Assembly: GCF_009601505.1 (NCBI RefSeq)
Contig: NZ_WITC01000031.1
Span: forward strand, 1 to 64,000
Direction of reading: 5' to 3'
Origin: Sinorhizobium terangae
Lineage (GTDB): Bacteria > Pseudomonadota > Alphaproteobacteria > Rhizobiales > Rhizobiaceae
DNA: 64,000 nt
The position numbers and the translations under genes were made by a program. Position 1 is the stretch's first letter. Each line of letters opens with the position of its first letter. The notes beneath the pieces were generated by a model, which was given only the letters and a program-made list of their open reading frames with translations, searched no databases and was not told the origin of the DNA. Positions 49,049-58,492 of this stretch are shown in pieces.

Positions 49049-49074
49049 AACCGCTGTATCCTCGCGACTGTTCC
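49049..49074 (-). promoter_or_regulatory. EcfG-type promoter with one mismatch, upstream of ppk2
   Basis: On the minus strand GGAAC (49070-49074), 17 bases, then GGTT (49049-49052) instead of CGTT. It is 27 bases before the ppk2 start at 49022. Confidence 0.55.
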
Positions 49075-49251
49075 ACAACCGCATGAAAGTTATTTGAACC
49101 GCCGGCCGCCGCTCGCGCCGGGGCGGTTCGCCCGCCACGTCATGTGCAGTGATCCTTTCGCGAATCCTATCACAAGGTTTTGATTTTACTCCAATCTTTG
49201 CCGCCATAGGCTTCTTGTCGCGGGGTTGAAGCCTGCATTAGGGAGGAGACT

Positions 49252-49878
49252 ATGAAACGCGCAGTTGTACTTGTCGCGGTCAGTTTGGCCTGTTCGGTCG
49301 TGGCCGCCCATGCCCAGGACACCAGCATGAGCTTCTTCGTCACCAGCGCCAATCCCGGCAAGGGCGGCGATCTTGGTGGTCTTGCGGGGGCCGACGCCTA
49401 TTGCGCGCAACTTGCGACCGCCGGCGGCTCAACCGGCAAGACCTGGAAAGCCTACCTTTCCACCGACACGGAAAACGCCAAGGATCGGATCGGCAGCGGC
49501 CCATGGTACAACGCCAAAGGCGAGAAGATCGCCGACGACGTCGCGTCGCTCCACAGCGACAAGAACAACCTGACGAAGCAGACGGCACTCAACGAGAAGG
49601 GTGAGGTCATCAACGGCCGCGGCGATACGCCGAACCGTCACGACATTCTGACTGGCTCAAACCCGGACGGCACGGCTGCGGCAGAGACCTGCGGCAACTG
49701 GACGATGGGCGGAGCGGAGGGTGCGGCAGTGGTCGGCCACAGCGACCGCACCGGCCTCGATGAGTCCGCCGCGGCCAAGTCCTGGAATTCGTCGCACAAG
49801 ACGCGCGGCGGCTGCACTGTCGATGCTTTCAAGACCACCGGCGGCGACGGCCTGTTCTACTGCTTCGCCGCAAACTGA
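49252..49878 (+). CDS. Secreted protein with lectin-like/DUF1554-like pattern
   Basis: A 208-residue exported protein. Signal peptide MKRAVVLVAVSLACSVVAAH-A is followed by a fold resembling the C-type-lectin-like proteins seen in proteobacteria: GGLAGADAYCAQLATAGGST, GSGPWYNAKGEKIADDVASL, TCGNWTMGGAEGAAVVGHSD and a final GGCTVDAFKTTGGDGLFYCF. Four Cys residues would pair as two disulphides. A carbohydrate-binding role is possible but unproven. GGGAGGAG precedes the ATG. Confidence 0.65.
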   Translation: MKRAVVLVAVSLACSVVAAHAQDTSMSFFVTSANPGKGGDLGGLAGADAYCAQLATAGGSTGKTWKAYLSTDTENAKDRIGSGPWYNAKGEKIADDVASLHSDKNNLTKQTALNEKGEVINGRGDTPNRHDILTGSNPDGTAAAETCGNWTMGGAEGAAVVGHSDRTGLDESAAAKSWNSSHKTRGGCTVDAFKTTGGDGLFYCFAAN

Positions 49879-49947
49879 GCGGGTGCATCTCATGCTTACC
49901 GCCGGTGTCGGGAGCGGCAGGCCGGCGGCGGCAGTCCCGTTCGATAG

Positions 49948-50856
49948 CTACCATCGCCGGCTTCGCCGCCACTCCCCTGGGCCTGTCTCAACCATTTTGG
50001 TGAAGACCCGGGCGAAGTGGCTCTGGTCGGCAAAGCCGCAGCTGTTGGCGATCTCGCTGATCGAGAGGTTGGAGTTCAAGAGCAGATCCTGGGCGCGTTC
50101 GATGCGGCGAGCAAGCAGCCACCGATGCGGCGGGACACCGGTCGTTTCCTTGAAGGCGCGGGCAAAATGGCTGCGCGAGAGTCCGCATTCATGGGCGAGT
50201 TCCTCCAGCGCGATGTCGCCGTCGAGACGCTCCATTAAGATCTCCTTGGAGCGCCGCTCCTGCCAGGGGGCGAGGCCGCCGCGCTTTGGCCTGTGCACGG
50301 CCGGCATATCACCATAGCGGGTCCCGAGATGGGCGAGCAGGGCCATGCCGATGTGATCAAGGAACAGCGGATTGGCTCGTTCGGGGTTTTCCAACGCAGG
50401 CAGGAGGCTGCCGGCGAGACTTCGGACGATGACGTCGTCGTTGGGCACGCCCGGCGCTATCCCGATTGCGGCCATACGCGAAGCACCCCGTTCCCCCGCT
50501 ATCCTGTCGAGAGCCTGGCGCGATATGTAGATCGCCAGGCAGTCGATAGGGTCGCCAAGTACGGAGGAATGCTCGCAGCTTAGGTCCAGAAGCGTGAACT
50601 GCCCACGTCTGATCGGGGCAATCGCGACCGGTCGACCCTCCACCCAGTAGGGGTGGGGCTCGAGATCGAGCAGTTGCAGGCAGACGAGATAGCCATCGTC
50701 CCGTTCGATCCGGCCCAGACGCCCGCTTTCCCTCTTGTCCCAGCTGACGCGGGTAGCAGCGAAGTCGGTCCTTTGAAGCCGCTGAACAAGAATGGTCGGC
50801 GGCGCCTCGACCCCGACAGCGTCGCCCAACCGCTCGCCATATGCACCGCCGGCCAT
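49948..50856 (-). CDS. AraC-family transcriptional regulator
   Basis: A 302-residue regulator. The C-terminal 100 residues hold the two helix-turn-helix motifs (LEELAHECGLSRSHFARAFK and ISEIANSCGFADQSHFARVF), and the N-terminal domain is a variable cupin-like effector region. It starts at 50856, where GGGAG lies 7 bases upstream; a longer frame reaching 51075 overlaps the neighbouring gene start. It is divergent from paoABC-like genes beginning at 51074 and probably controls them. Confidence 0.85.
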   Translation of the reverse strand: MAGGAYGERLGDAVGVEAPPTILVQRLQRTDFAATRVSWDKRESGRLGRIERDDGYLVCLQLLDLEPHPYWVEGRPVAIAPIRRGQFTLLDLSCEHSSVLGDPIDCLAIYISRQALDRIAGERGASRMAAIGIAPGVPNDDVIVRSLAGSLLPALENPERANPLFLDHIGMALLAHLGTRYGDMPAVHRPKRGGLAPWQERRSKEILMERLDGDIALEELAHECGLSRSHFARAFKETTGVPPHRWLLARRIERAQDLLLNSNLSISEIANSCGFADQSHFARVFTKMVETGPGEWRRSRRW

Positions 50857-51073
50857 TCGCGAACTCCCATCAAGAGGAATTTCCGGTCGAGGTTCGATGT
50901 TGTTTTGTTCTTGAGATGCCCCGCAAGAACATAGCACTTTCGTACAAAACGCAGCAATACAGGCGCTGGCGCGCTCGGCGCGCCTGCATAAGCTTGGCGC
51001 CGGCACTCCCGTAAATCGATTAATCGCCTGAAAGAGCGAACACGCCGTTCCCCAGCAAGGAGTCTGCGTTACC

Positions 51074-51733
51074 ATGTCCGAACTTGAGAAACCCGAAAGC
51101 GGAGAAGCGCTATTATCGGGCGGAGCAGAGACCGTCGATTACGCATTTTCCCGACGCGACGTTCTACAAATGGCAGCAGGAGCCGCGACACTGGCGGCCA
51201 TTCCACCCGGCACGGCGCAGGCCGCGTCATCGACCACCGCCACCGCAAATCAGGAGGGCACCAGCGTGACGCCAGCGCGCATCAGACTGACCGTCAACGG
51301 GAACTCGCGCGAACTGGAGCTCGATCCGCGCCAGTCGCTTCTCGACGTTCTTCGCGAAACGCTTGACCTCACCGGCACGAAGAAAGGCTGCAACCAGGGC
51401 GCCTGCGGTGCCTGCACCATCCTCGTGGACGGCAAGCGGATCAATTCCTGTCTGACGCTCGCCATCATGCATGACGGTGCCGAGATCACGACGATCGAAG
51501 GGCTGGCGAAAGGCGGTGAGCTCCATCCGCTGCAGGCTGCCTTCATCGAGCACGACGGACTCCAGTGCGGTTTCTGCACCTCCGGGCAGATCATGTCCGG
51601 CGTCGGCTGCATCGCCGAGGGGCATGCCCATTCGCCGGAGGAGATCCGGTTCTGGATGAGCGGCAATATCTGTCGGTGCGGGGCCTATCCGGGCGTCGTC
51701 GCCGCCGTCGCCGATGCCGCCGGGAGGATCTGA
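51074..51733 (+). CDS. paoA: [2Fe-2S] subunit of a periplasmic aldehyde oxidoreductase (PaoA-like)
   Basis: A 219-residue iron-sulfur subunit of the xanthine oxidase family. An N-terminal Tat signal (AFSRRDVLQMAAGAATLAAI, residues 29-48) directs folded export. Two [2Fe-2S] clusters are bound by KGCNQGACGACTILVDGKRI and HDGLQCGFCTSGQIM plus GNICRCGAYPG. It takes electrons from the molybdenum subunit to the FAD subunit. It is 2 bases from the next gene and belongs to a paoABC-like operon; E. coli PaoA is the closest model. Confidence 0.85.
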   Translation: MSELEKPESGEALLSGGAETVDYAFSRRDVLQMAAGAATLAAIPPGTAQAASSTTATANQEGTSVTPARIRLTVNGNSRELELDPRQSLLDVLRETLDLTGTKKGCNQGACGACTILVDGKRINSCLTLAIMHDGAEITTIEGLAKGGELHPLQAAFIEHDGLQCGFCTSGQIMSGVGCIAEGHAHSPEEIRFWMSGNICRCGAYPGVVAAVADAAGRI

Positions 51734-51735
51734 CA

Positions 51736-52713
51736 ATGCTGCCATTCAGCTATGAAAAGGCCCGCAGCGAAGAGGAGGCGATCGCCGCCGCGGCCGCTGG
51801 CGCACGCTATCTCGCCGGCGGGACTACGCTCATCGATCTCATGCGCGAGGAGGTGGAGCGTCCCGAACGGCTGGTCGACATCAATGCGCTTCCGCTCGGA
51901 GGTATTCGCGTCGAAGGCTCCGATCTCGTCATCGGCGCGCTTGCCCGGATGACGGAGGTTGCCGCCCATCCCGATACACTGCGTCTGCAGCCGCTTGTCG
52001 CCGAGTCCCTGATCGAAGGCGCATCCCCGCAGTTGCGCAACGTCGCCTCGATCGGCGGAAACCTGCTGCAGCGCGTGCGCTGTCCCTATTTCCGCATGCT
52101 CGACGCCCCATGCAACAAACGCGAGCCGGGCTCGGGCTGCTCGGCGATCGATGGGCTCAACGGCGGCCACGCGATACTCGGCGTCAGCGATCATTGCATC
52201 GCCACCCATCCGTCGGACGTTGCCGTCGCGCTGATTGCGCTCGACGCGACGATGCGCGTGCGCGGACCGGAAGGCGAGCGCACCTTTCCCGTCGAGGAGC
52301 TCTTCCGCCTGCCGGGCGATACGCCGCATCTCGAACACACGCTCAATCCCGGCGAACTGATCCTCGACGTGCGGGTGCCCGGTGGCCCCCACAGCCGCCG
52401 CGCACGCTACCTCAAGGTGCGTGACCGCGAGTCCTACGAGTTCGCCCTAGTCTCGGCAGCCGTCGCCATGGAAACGGAGCGCGGCGTGATCCGCTCGGTC
52501 CGGATCGCCTGCGGCGGAGTCGGAACCCGCCCATGGCGGATGCGCGCGTCGGAGGCGGCATTGATCGGCAAGGAGCCAGGCCGCTCGGCCTTCGAGGCGG
52601 CTGCGCGGCTGGCGGCGGACGGCGCACGGCCGGCTGCCGGCAATCACTACAAGGTGGAACTCCTGCAGCGGACGATCGTCCGCACGCTCGAAATGGTAGG
52701 AGAAATGGCATGA
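51736..52713 (+). CDS. paoB: FAD subunit of periplasmic aldehyde oxidoreductase (PaoB-like)
   Basis: A 325-residue FAD-binding subunit of the CO/xanthine dehydrogenase type. FAD contacts are in AAAAGARYLAGGTTLIDLMR and ASPQLRNVASIGGNLLQRVR; the tract CPYFRMLDAPCNKREPGSGC followed by SAIDG carries the extra Cys residues that bind a [4Fe-4S] cluster in PaoB. A CO_deh_flav_C domain closes the chain (RYLKVRDRESYEFALVSAAV). Its TGA overlaps the ATG of the next gene. Confidence 0.85.
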   Translation: MLPFSYEKARSEEEAIAAAAAGARYLAGGTTLIDLMREEVERPERLVDINALPLGGIRVEGSDLVIGALARMTEVAAHPDTLRLQPLVAESLIEGASPQLRNVASIGGNLLQRVRCPYFRMLDAPCNKREPGSGCSAIDGLNGGHAILGVSDHCIATHPSDVAVALIALDATMRVRGPEGERTFPVEELFRLPGDTPHLEHTLNPGELILDVRVPGGPHSRRARYLKVRDRESYEFALVSAAVAMETERGVIRSVRIACGGVGTRPWRMRASEAALIGKEPGRSAFEAAARLAADGARPAAGNHYKVELLQRTIVRTLEMVGEMA

Positions 52714-54938
52714 CAACGAACGTCATCGGACAACCGCTCCCGCGCATAGACGGCCGCGCCAAGGTAACCGGCGGCGCCCGTTATGCGGCCGATTTCAACC
52801 AGAAGGGCCAGGCCTATGCGGTGATCGTCAGCGCGACGGCCGGTCTTGGCCGCATCACCGAGATCGGCGCGGACGCTGTCTCCGCCATGCCGGGCGTGAT
52901 CGCGGTGATCAGCCACCTCAACGCGCCGCGGCTTGCCTACGGCGAGCACAAGGGGGTGATCGATCCTGCCATCGGTGAACGCCTGCATGTGCTGCAGGAC
53001 GATCAGGTGCGCTTCTGGGGTCAGCCGGTGGCGATCGTCGTCGCCGATACCCTCGACCATGCCGAACGCGCCGCTGCCGCGCTCCATGTCGCTTACATCG
53101 CCGAGCGGCCGGTCGTCGATCCGACGGGTCTGCTCGCCAGCGCCGTTGTTCCGGAGGCGACGAAACGGGGTGGCCGGGCGGATGCCGACGCCGGGCGCGG
53201 CGACGCGGACGCTGCTCTCGCGAGCGCGGAGGTGAAGATCGATGAGAACTACGACATCGCCCGAGAAAACCACAATCCGATGGAGCCGCATGCCACCATC
53301 GCCGCTTGGGACGGCGATCGGCTGACGCTCTGGAGCAAGAGCCAGTATGTCGTCAACGAGCAGGCAGAGATCGCGGCCATTTTCGGCCTGCCGGTCGAGA
53401 ACGTGCAGGTGATCTGTCCCTTCGTCGGCGGCGCCTTTGGCACGAGCCTTCGGACATGGTCGCATGTCACGCTCGCGGCGATCGCGGCGCGGCAGGCGGG
53501 CCGGCCGGTCAAGCTGGTGCTGACCCGCAAGCAGATGTTTTACACAACCGGCCACCGACCGCGCACGCTCCAGCGCATCGCGCTCGGGGCGACGAAAGAC
53601 GGGAAGCTGACGAGCCTGATCCACGAGGGGTATGGAGAGACTAGCCGCTACGAGGAGTTCATCGAGGCGCTGACGTCGGTCTCGGGCTTCCTCTATTCCT
53701 GCCCCAATGTGCGGACCCGCTACCGCCTCGTAAAGCTCGACACGGGCACGCCGACCTATATGCGCGGCCCGGGCGAGGCAAGCGGCGTCTTTGCGCTCGA
53801 ATGCGCCGTGGACGAGCTTTCCTACAAGCTCGGCCTAGACCCGATCGAACTGCGCCGGCTGAACGAACCTGAAATCGACGAGGCAGCCGATAAGCCGTTC
53901 TCGAGCCGGTCGCTGTTGAAGTGCTACGATGCCGGTGCCGAGCGCTTCGGCTGGTCGAAACGCGATCCGAAACCCCGCTCCATGCGCGATGGGCGGCTGC
54001 TGATCGGCATGGGTGTCGCGTCTGCGAGCTACCCGGCGTTTCATGCTCCCTCGAGTGCGCTCGCGCGCCTGCTTCCCGACGGTACCGCCGAAATCGAGGT
54101 GGCCGCGAGCGACATGGGTCCGGGAACATACACATCGATGACGCAGGTCGCCGCCGAGACGCTCGGCCTGCCGATCGAGAGCGTCCGTTTCAGCCTTGGC
54201 CGCTCGGACTTTCCACCGGCACCCTCCCATGGCGGCTCCTGGACTATGGCGTCCGTCGGCTCGGCCATCCGCGCCGCCTGCATCGCCGTGCAGGAGGAGG
54301 CCGCAAGGCGCGCCATTGCCGACCAGCGCTCGCCGGTCTTCGGCGCGTCAGCCGATGGGGTCATCTGGGAGGAGGGGCGCCTGCGCCGCCGCGGCGACAC
54401 AGCGCCAGGCCAGGGATATGGCGACATCGCGGCGAGCGCCGGCGGATCGATCGAGGCGAACGCGTCCGCCAGCCGGGATCCGGACATCGCGGACCGCTAT
54501 TCCATGCATGCCTTCGGTGCTGTCTTTGCCGAGGTGGCGGTCGATCCAGATGTCGGCACCATCCGAGTGCGCCGCGCGCTCGGTACCTATGGGGCTGGTC
54601 GCATCGTCAATCCACGTCTTGCAGCGAGCCAGTGCACCGGCGGCATGGTCGGCGGCATCGGCATGGCGCTGATGGAGCGGACAGTGCTCGATCAGCGCGA
54701 CGGCCGCCCGGTCAATGCGCACATGGCGGATTATCTCGTGCCCGTGAACCTCGATATCGCGAATATCGAAGCGCATTTCGTCGACGAGGTGGATCCGCAT
54801 GTCAACGCGCTCGGCGTCAAAGGGCTCGGCGAAATCGCGCTCGTCGGCATGGCGCCCGCCATCGCCAATGCGGTCTTCCATGCGACCGGCAAACGGGTGC
54901 GCACGCTGCCGATCCGGATTGAGGATATGCTCGCCTGA
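52710..54938 (+). CDS. paoC: Molybdopterin subunit of periplasmic aldehyde oxidoreductase (PaoC-like)
   Basis: A 742-residue molybdenum-cofactor subunit of the xanthine dehydrogenase family, acting on aldehydes in the periplasm. It has GAFGTSLRTWSHVTLAAIAA, MRGPGEASGVFALECAVDEL, SDMGPGTYTSMTQVAAETLG and the C-terminal GVKGLGEIALVGMAPAIANA with the catalytic Glu. It overlaps paoB by 4 bases. PaoD/XdhC, needed to insert the cofactor, is not next to it. The aldehyde range is not visible in sequence. Confidence 0.85.
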   Translation: MTTNVIGQPLPRIDGRAKVTGGARYAADFNQKGQAYAVIVSATAGLGRITEIGADAVSAMPGVIAVISHLNAPRLAYGEHKGVIDPAIGERLHVLQDDQVRFWGQPVAIVVADTLDHAERAAAALHVAYIAERPVVDPTGLLASAVVPEATKRGGRADADAGRGDADAALASAEVKIDENYDIARENHNPMEPHATIAAWDGDRLTLWSKSQYVVNEQAEIAAIFGLPVENVQVICPFVGGAFGTSLRTWSHVTLAAIAARQAGRPVKLVLTRKQMFYTTGHRPRTLQRIALGATKDGKLTSLIHEGYGETSRYEEFIEALTSVSGFLYSCPNVRTRYRLVKLDTGTPTYMRGPGEASGVFALECAVDELSYKLGLDPIELRRLNEPEIDEAADKPFSSRSLLKCYDAGAERFGWSKRDPKPRSMRDGRLLIGMGVASASYPAFHAPSSALARLLPDGTAEIEVAASDMGPGTYTSMTQVAAETLGLPIESVRFSLGRSDFPPAPSHGGSWTMASVGSAIRAACIAVQEEAARRAIADQRSPVFGASADGVIWEEGRLRRRGDTAPGQGYGDIAASAGGSIEANASASRDPDIADRYSMHAFGAVFAEVAVDPDVGTIRVRRALGTYGAGRIVNPRLAASQCTGGMVGGIGMALMERTVLDQRDGRPVNAHMADYLVPVNLDIANIEAHFVDEVDPHVNALGVKGLGEIALVGMAPAIANAVFHATGKRVRTLPIRIEDMLA

Positions 54939-54989
54939 TGACAGAGGACGCGTTCGGCAGGTGCCGACTTCCGAACGCCGCGTCGTCTT

Positions 54990-56192
54990 CTATGAGCGGG
55001 CAAACAATTCGCGCGGTTCGCGGACACCCTTCAGGTGGAACGAGCCGATCGTCTCGAAGGCCGATCTTTCTGCCGGCGGTAGAAGCTCGACGAAGGCGGA
55101 GGAAACGAGCAGCGACCGGTTGGCGAGACGGCATGTCGACGCGATCCGGCAGACTTCGTTGACGGCCGGACCTATGACGGTGAAATCCAGCCGTTCGTCG
55201 CTTCCGACGTTGCCGTAAAACACTTCGCCGACATGCAGGGCGAGGTAGACGGAGGTGATTGCCGTCTCCTGCGCCAATCGGGCCGCGTTGAGCGTTGCGA
55301 TCCTCTCCTCGAGTTCGGCCTCGGCCTTGAGGGCGGCAAGCGCGGCTTCGCTCCGATCCGCACCGGTGAAGATCGCAAGCGTCCCGTCGCCGACGAGCTT
55401 CAGTACGTCGCCTCCCGCGGCGTGGACCGACGAGATCACCGCCTCCGCATAATCGTTCAGCAAGGGAATGAGATCGCTGCTGTGAACCTGTTCGGAAAGG
55501 GCCGTGTAGTTCGCCATGTCCGAGTACCACAGCACCGTGTGGATGCTTCCGACCTTGCCCCTGGCGATCCGGCCTTCAAGCACGCGGTGGCCCGCGTCGC
55601 GCCCGAGATAGACCTCGACGAGCGACTGCGCGACCCACTTCAGCGAAGCGGCCTTGATGGCGAGCGCCAGCGCCGGCACCAGGCTGCGGAGCGCCCGGAG
55701 GTCGTCGCTCGAAAAGCCGCCCGGAGCCTTGGTCGACCAGCGCGAATATAGGCTGTCCATCTCGCCGATCGCATCCTTGCCGCTCAGTCGATGGATCTGT
55801 GCGAAATAGTCGGTGTGCCCCTCAAGACGAAGATCATCGAGAATCGTGAAGCGAGGCTCTCCGGTGTAGTCGAGCGGAATATGCATTTCCGAGAGCGCGT
55901 TTTCCAGCATGTATTTGAAGGGGCTGACCTGCCACAGGCGGGAATTGTCCTCCGACTGGTGGCGGGAAAACTCGCGGTGCCTGATCGCATCCGTTTCTTC
56001 GGCGTTCCAGAGGAAGCCCCGCGATTCGAGAACAGGGTGGAGCGTGTCGAGGAAAATCGCCGCCTGGACGAGATCGAGACCTTGCCCGCAGCAGCGCTCG
56101 CAAAATCCCCTCACCAGTCCGGCTTCGTCCAAGCCGAGGAGCCCCTGTTCGAGCAGCCAGTCACTGATCCTGCGGACTTGGAGATCGTCCAC
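54990..56192 (-). CDS. Adenylate/guanylate cyclase with N-terminal sensor-like region
   Basis: A 400-residue class III cyclase. Residues 200-395 contain the catalytic domain: the first metal Asp in LWYSDMANYTALSEQVHSSD, the second in GDVLKLVGDGTLAIFTGADR, and FYGNVGSDERLDFTVIGPAV further on. The N-terminal 200 residues resemble the region found with many rhizobial cyclases and have no clear domain name. The GTG at 56192 has GGGAGG upstream; a GTG at 56213 has none. Substrate probably ATP, by family. Confidence 0.85.
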   Translation of the reverse strand: MDDLQVRRISDWLLEQGLLGLDEAGLVRGFCERCCGQGLDLVQAAIFLDTLHPVLESRGFLWNAEETDAIRHREFSRHQSEDNSRLWQVSPFKYMLENALSEMHIPLDYTGEPRFTILDDLRLEGHTDYFAQIHRLSGKDAIGEMDSLYSRWSTKAPGGFSSDDLRALRSLVPALALAIKAASLKWVAQSLVEVYLGRDAGHRVLEGRIARGKVGSIHTVLWYSDMANYTALSEQVHSSDLIPLLNDYAEAVISSVHAAGGDVLKLVGDGTLAIFTGADRSEAALAALKAEAELEERIATLNAARLAQETAITSVYLALHVGEVFYGNVGSDERLDFTVIGPAVNEVCRIASTCRLANRSLLVSSAFVELLPPAERSAFETIGSFHLKGVREPRELFARS

Positions 56193-56368
56193 AGCCTCCT
56201 CCCGTATCGGCACACGATCTTAGGCGGGAAGGCCTGCTGCGCCAAGCGACTGTATCGGCTGTAACCACTACACGTTGCACTTCTTCGCCGGCTGCGTGAT
56301 GATGGCGGCGCCCGGATTTTGGCGAAGGTGACGCGCAACATGGCAATGGCAAAAAGGCAGGTCGGTAG

Positions 56369-56968
56369 ATGGCGCCTGTGAAGGTAGATCCGGAAAAAAT
56401 TCGCGAGTTCGAGGACGCCGAGAGCTTCTACCGCTGGCTCGGCAGCCACCATGACACGGCCGACGAGGTGTGGATCAAGATCCACAAGCTTGGCTCGGGG
56501 CTCAAGTCGATCACGCCCAAGGAAGCGATCGACGTCGTGCTGTGCTGGGGCTGGATCGACGGACTGCGCAAGGGGCTCGACGACAAGAGCTTTCTGCAGC
56601 GCTACACGCCGCGCGGCAGGAAGAGCATCTGGAGCCAGATCAATGTCGACAATGTCGCCCGGCTGATCGAGGAAGGCCGGATGACCGAGCATGGGCTGAA
56701 GCAGGTCGAGGCGGCCAAGGCGGACGGGCGTTGGGAGCGCGCCTATGCGAGCGGCAAGGACATGAAAATCCCGGACGATCTTCAGGCCGCCATCGACGCC
56801 GAGCCTAAGGCCAGCGAAATGCTGGCCAAGCTTAGCGCGCAGAACCGCTTCGCGCTCGCGTTCCGCACCCGCAACATGAAGACCGAGGCCGGGCGGAAGA
56901 AGAAGATCGAGACTTTTGTCGAAATGCTGAAGCGCGGCGAGACGATTTACCCGCAGGGGCGGAAGTGA
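56369..56968 (+). CDS. YdeI/OmpD-associated family protein
   Basis: A 199-residue protein of the YdeI family. It shows the N-terminal region ESFYRWLGSHHDTADEVWIK and the diagnostic motif AIDVVLCWGWIDGLRKGLDD, SFLQRYTPRGRKSIWSQINV, with a second conserved stretch EMLAKLSAQNRFALAFRTRN and a Lys-rich C-terminal tail. Function is not settled; members are linked to stress and bacteriocin protection. The ATG at 56369 is likely but its ribosome site is weak. Confidence 0.85.
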   Translation: MAPVKVDPEKIREFEDAESFYRWLGSHHDTADEVWIKIHKLGSGLKSITPKEAIDVVLCWGWIDGLRKGLDDKSFLQRYTPRGRKSIWSQINVDNVARLIEEGRMTEHGLKQVEAAKADGRWERAYASGKDMKIPDDLQAAIDAEPKASEMLAKLSAQNRFALAFRTRNMKTEAGRKKKIETFVEMLKRGETIYPQGRK

Positions 56969-57077
56969 CCGCTGCCAATAAGGTTCTGCCGGCATCCGAT
57001 AAGGGCAGGTGAGGATCGGGCTTCCCTCGTCGGTTACGACGCGCATTCCGTCGGATGGGAAGGAGTTGAGGGTCGCG

Positions 57078-58277
57078 ATGCACACCTTCAGAGAGCGGCA
57101 ACTCGTGGACAGACATGTTCCTCGTCTTCTGCCGGTGCTTGTTCTCGGTATGGTGACCCTCGTTGCGGTGGCGGGTGCAGCACAGAGCACCCGCCCGGCG
57201 CCGGACGGGACGCCGCTCGTCGCACAGAGCGCACAAGGGCAGGCACCGGCCAACGCCCTCGCGATGGACTTTCCGGATCGGGAGCTTATCGTCGGTACAA
57301 AGGAGGCCCCGCCGTTCTCGATGAAGCAACCGGACGGTACCTGGACAGGCATTTCCATCGAGCTCTGGAGGCAGATCGCTCAGGAACTCGGTCTCAAGTT
57401 CCGCCTTGTCGAAGAGCCGTCGGTCCAGAGTCTGCTCGAGGCGACGGCACGCGGCGATTACGATCTCTCGGTCGCGGCGATGACCATCACGCCCGAACGC
57501 GAACGCAGCGTGGACTTCTCGCAACCATTCTACAACACCGGGCTCGGCATCGCGGTTTCGCTCAATCGCATGTCGATATGGCGCGAAATCATCCGCACGA
57601 TGACCTCCCTGGGTTTCCTTCAGGCAGCCGGCGCGCTCATCGGCATTTCGTTTCTGGTCGGCGCGCTGATCTGGCTGTTCGAACGACGGCATAACGAGGA
57701 ATTCGGAGGCAGCGCCGCCAGGGGGCTCGGTGCCAGCATCTGGTGGTCCGCCGAGGTGATGACGCAGGCAAGTACCGGGCACCGCGGCCCGAGAACTCTC
57801 GCGGGACGCGCGCTTGCCATTATCTGGATGGTCGTCTCGATCATCACCATCGCTGTCTTTACGGCCAGTGTGACCTCGGCGCTCACGACGCGACAGATTC
57901 GCGGCGTCGTAAGCAGCGTCGACGACTTGCCCGGGGTGCGCGTCGGCGCATTGGCCGGATCGGCAACGCTCGATTTTCTCGTTCGCGAGCGTATCGGATA
58001 CCGCAATTTCGACCGCGTCGAGGATGGGCTGAACATGCTCTCGTCGGGCTCGATCGACGCTTTTGTGTACGACAAGCCGTTGCTGGCGTGGCTCGTTGCG
58101 CAGAAGTTTTCGAATTCGGTCGAAGTCCTCGATGTGACTTTCGAACCGCAGAGCTACGGCATTGCCATGCCGACAGGAAGCCGCTACCGCAATGCGACCG
58201 ACGTGGCCCTCCTTGAGGCGATCCGCAGCGAAAAATGGAAGCAGACTCTGTTCAGCTATCTTGGCGAGAAGCGCTGA
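57078..58277 (+). CDS. Ligand-gated ion channel of the prokaryotic glutamate-receptor type (GluR0-like)
   Basis: A 399-residue membrane protein. Residues 10-35 look like a signal/anchor. A periplasmic binding domain opens with LIVGTKEAPPFSMKQPDGTW and AARGDYDLSVAAMTITPERE, is interrupted by a channel of two spans and a re-entrant loop (about residues 170-285), and then resumes (RVGALAGSATLDFLVRERIG). The second span ends FTASVTSALTT, the counterpart of the SYTANLAAF gate. The pore-loop tract is MTQASTGHRGPRTLAGR, unlike the TVGYGD of potassium channels. The start at 57078 has a GAGGGT-type ribosome site; 57009 (GTG) is an alternative. Confidence 0.75.
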   Translation: MHTFRERQLVDRHVPRLLPVLVLGMVTLVAVAGAAQSTRPAPDGTPLVAQSAQGQAPANALAMDFPDRELIVGTKEAPPFSMKQPDGTWTGISIELWRQIAQELGLKFRLVEEPSVQSLLEATARGDYDLSVAAMTITPERERSVDFSQPFYNTGLGIAVSLNRMSIWREIIRTMTSLGFLQAAGALIGISFLVGALIWLFERRHNEEFGGSAARGLGASIWWSAEVMTQASTGHRGPRTLAGRALAIIWMVVSIITIAVFTASVTSALTTRQIRGVVSSVDDLPGVRVGALAGSATLDFLVRERIGYRNFDRVEDGLNMLSSGSIDAFVYDKPLLAWLVAQKFSNSVEVLDVTFEPQSYGIAMPTGSRYRNATDVALLEAIRSEKWKQTLFSYLGEKR

Positions 58278-58370
58278 AGGCGCAGACGAGGCCACTCGGG
58301 GTGCGTAACACCTTGAATCGGCGCAATCTTTCCGATTCCGATTTGCCGGATTATGCAGTAAGCTGCCCGC

Positions 58371-58479
58371 GCTACTGCATGTTTCCTTAATTCCTAGCCG
58401 ATTTAAGGAAAAAACATGCCGCAGTTCAAAGTGCTGCAGCGCTCTTTGTGCGCCTGACGAGACGCGCGGCGCTGCAGGG
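58371..58479. repeat. Family A intergenic repeat, full mosaic
   Basis: GCTACTGCATGTTTCCTTAA, TTCCTAGCCGATTTAAGGAA, AAAACATGCCGCAGTTCAAA, GTGCTGCAGCGCTCTTTGTG, CGCCTGACGAGACGCGCGGC and GCTGCAGG. The copy ends only 13 bases before the start of the CHASE2 cyclase and overlaps its ribosome site region. Confidence 0.8.
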
Positions 58480-58492
58480 GGGCGGATGCTGC

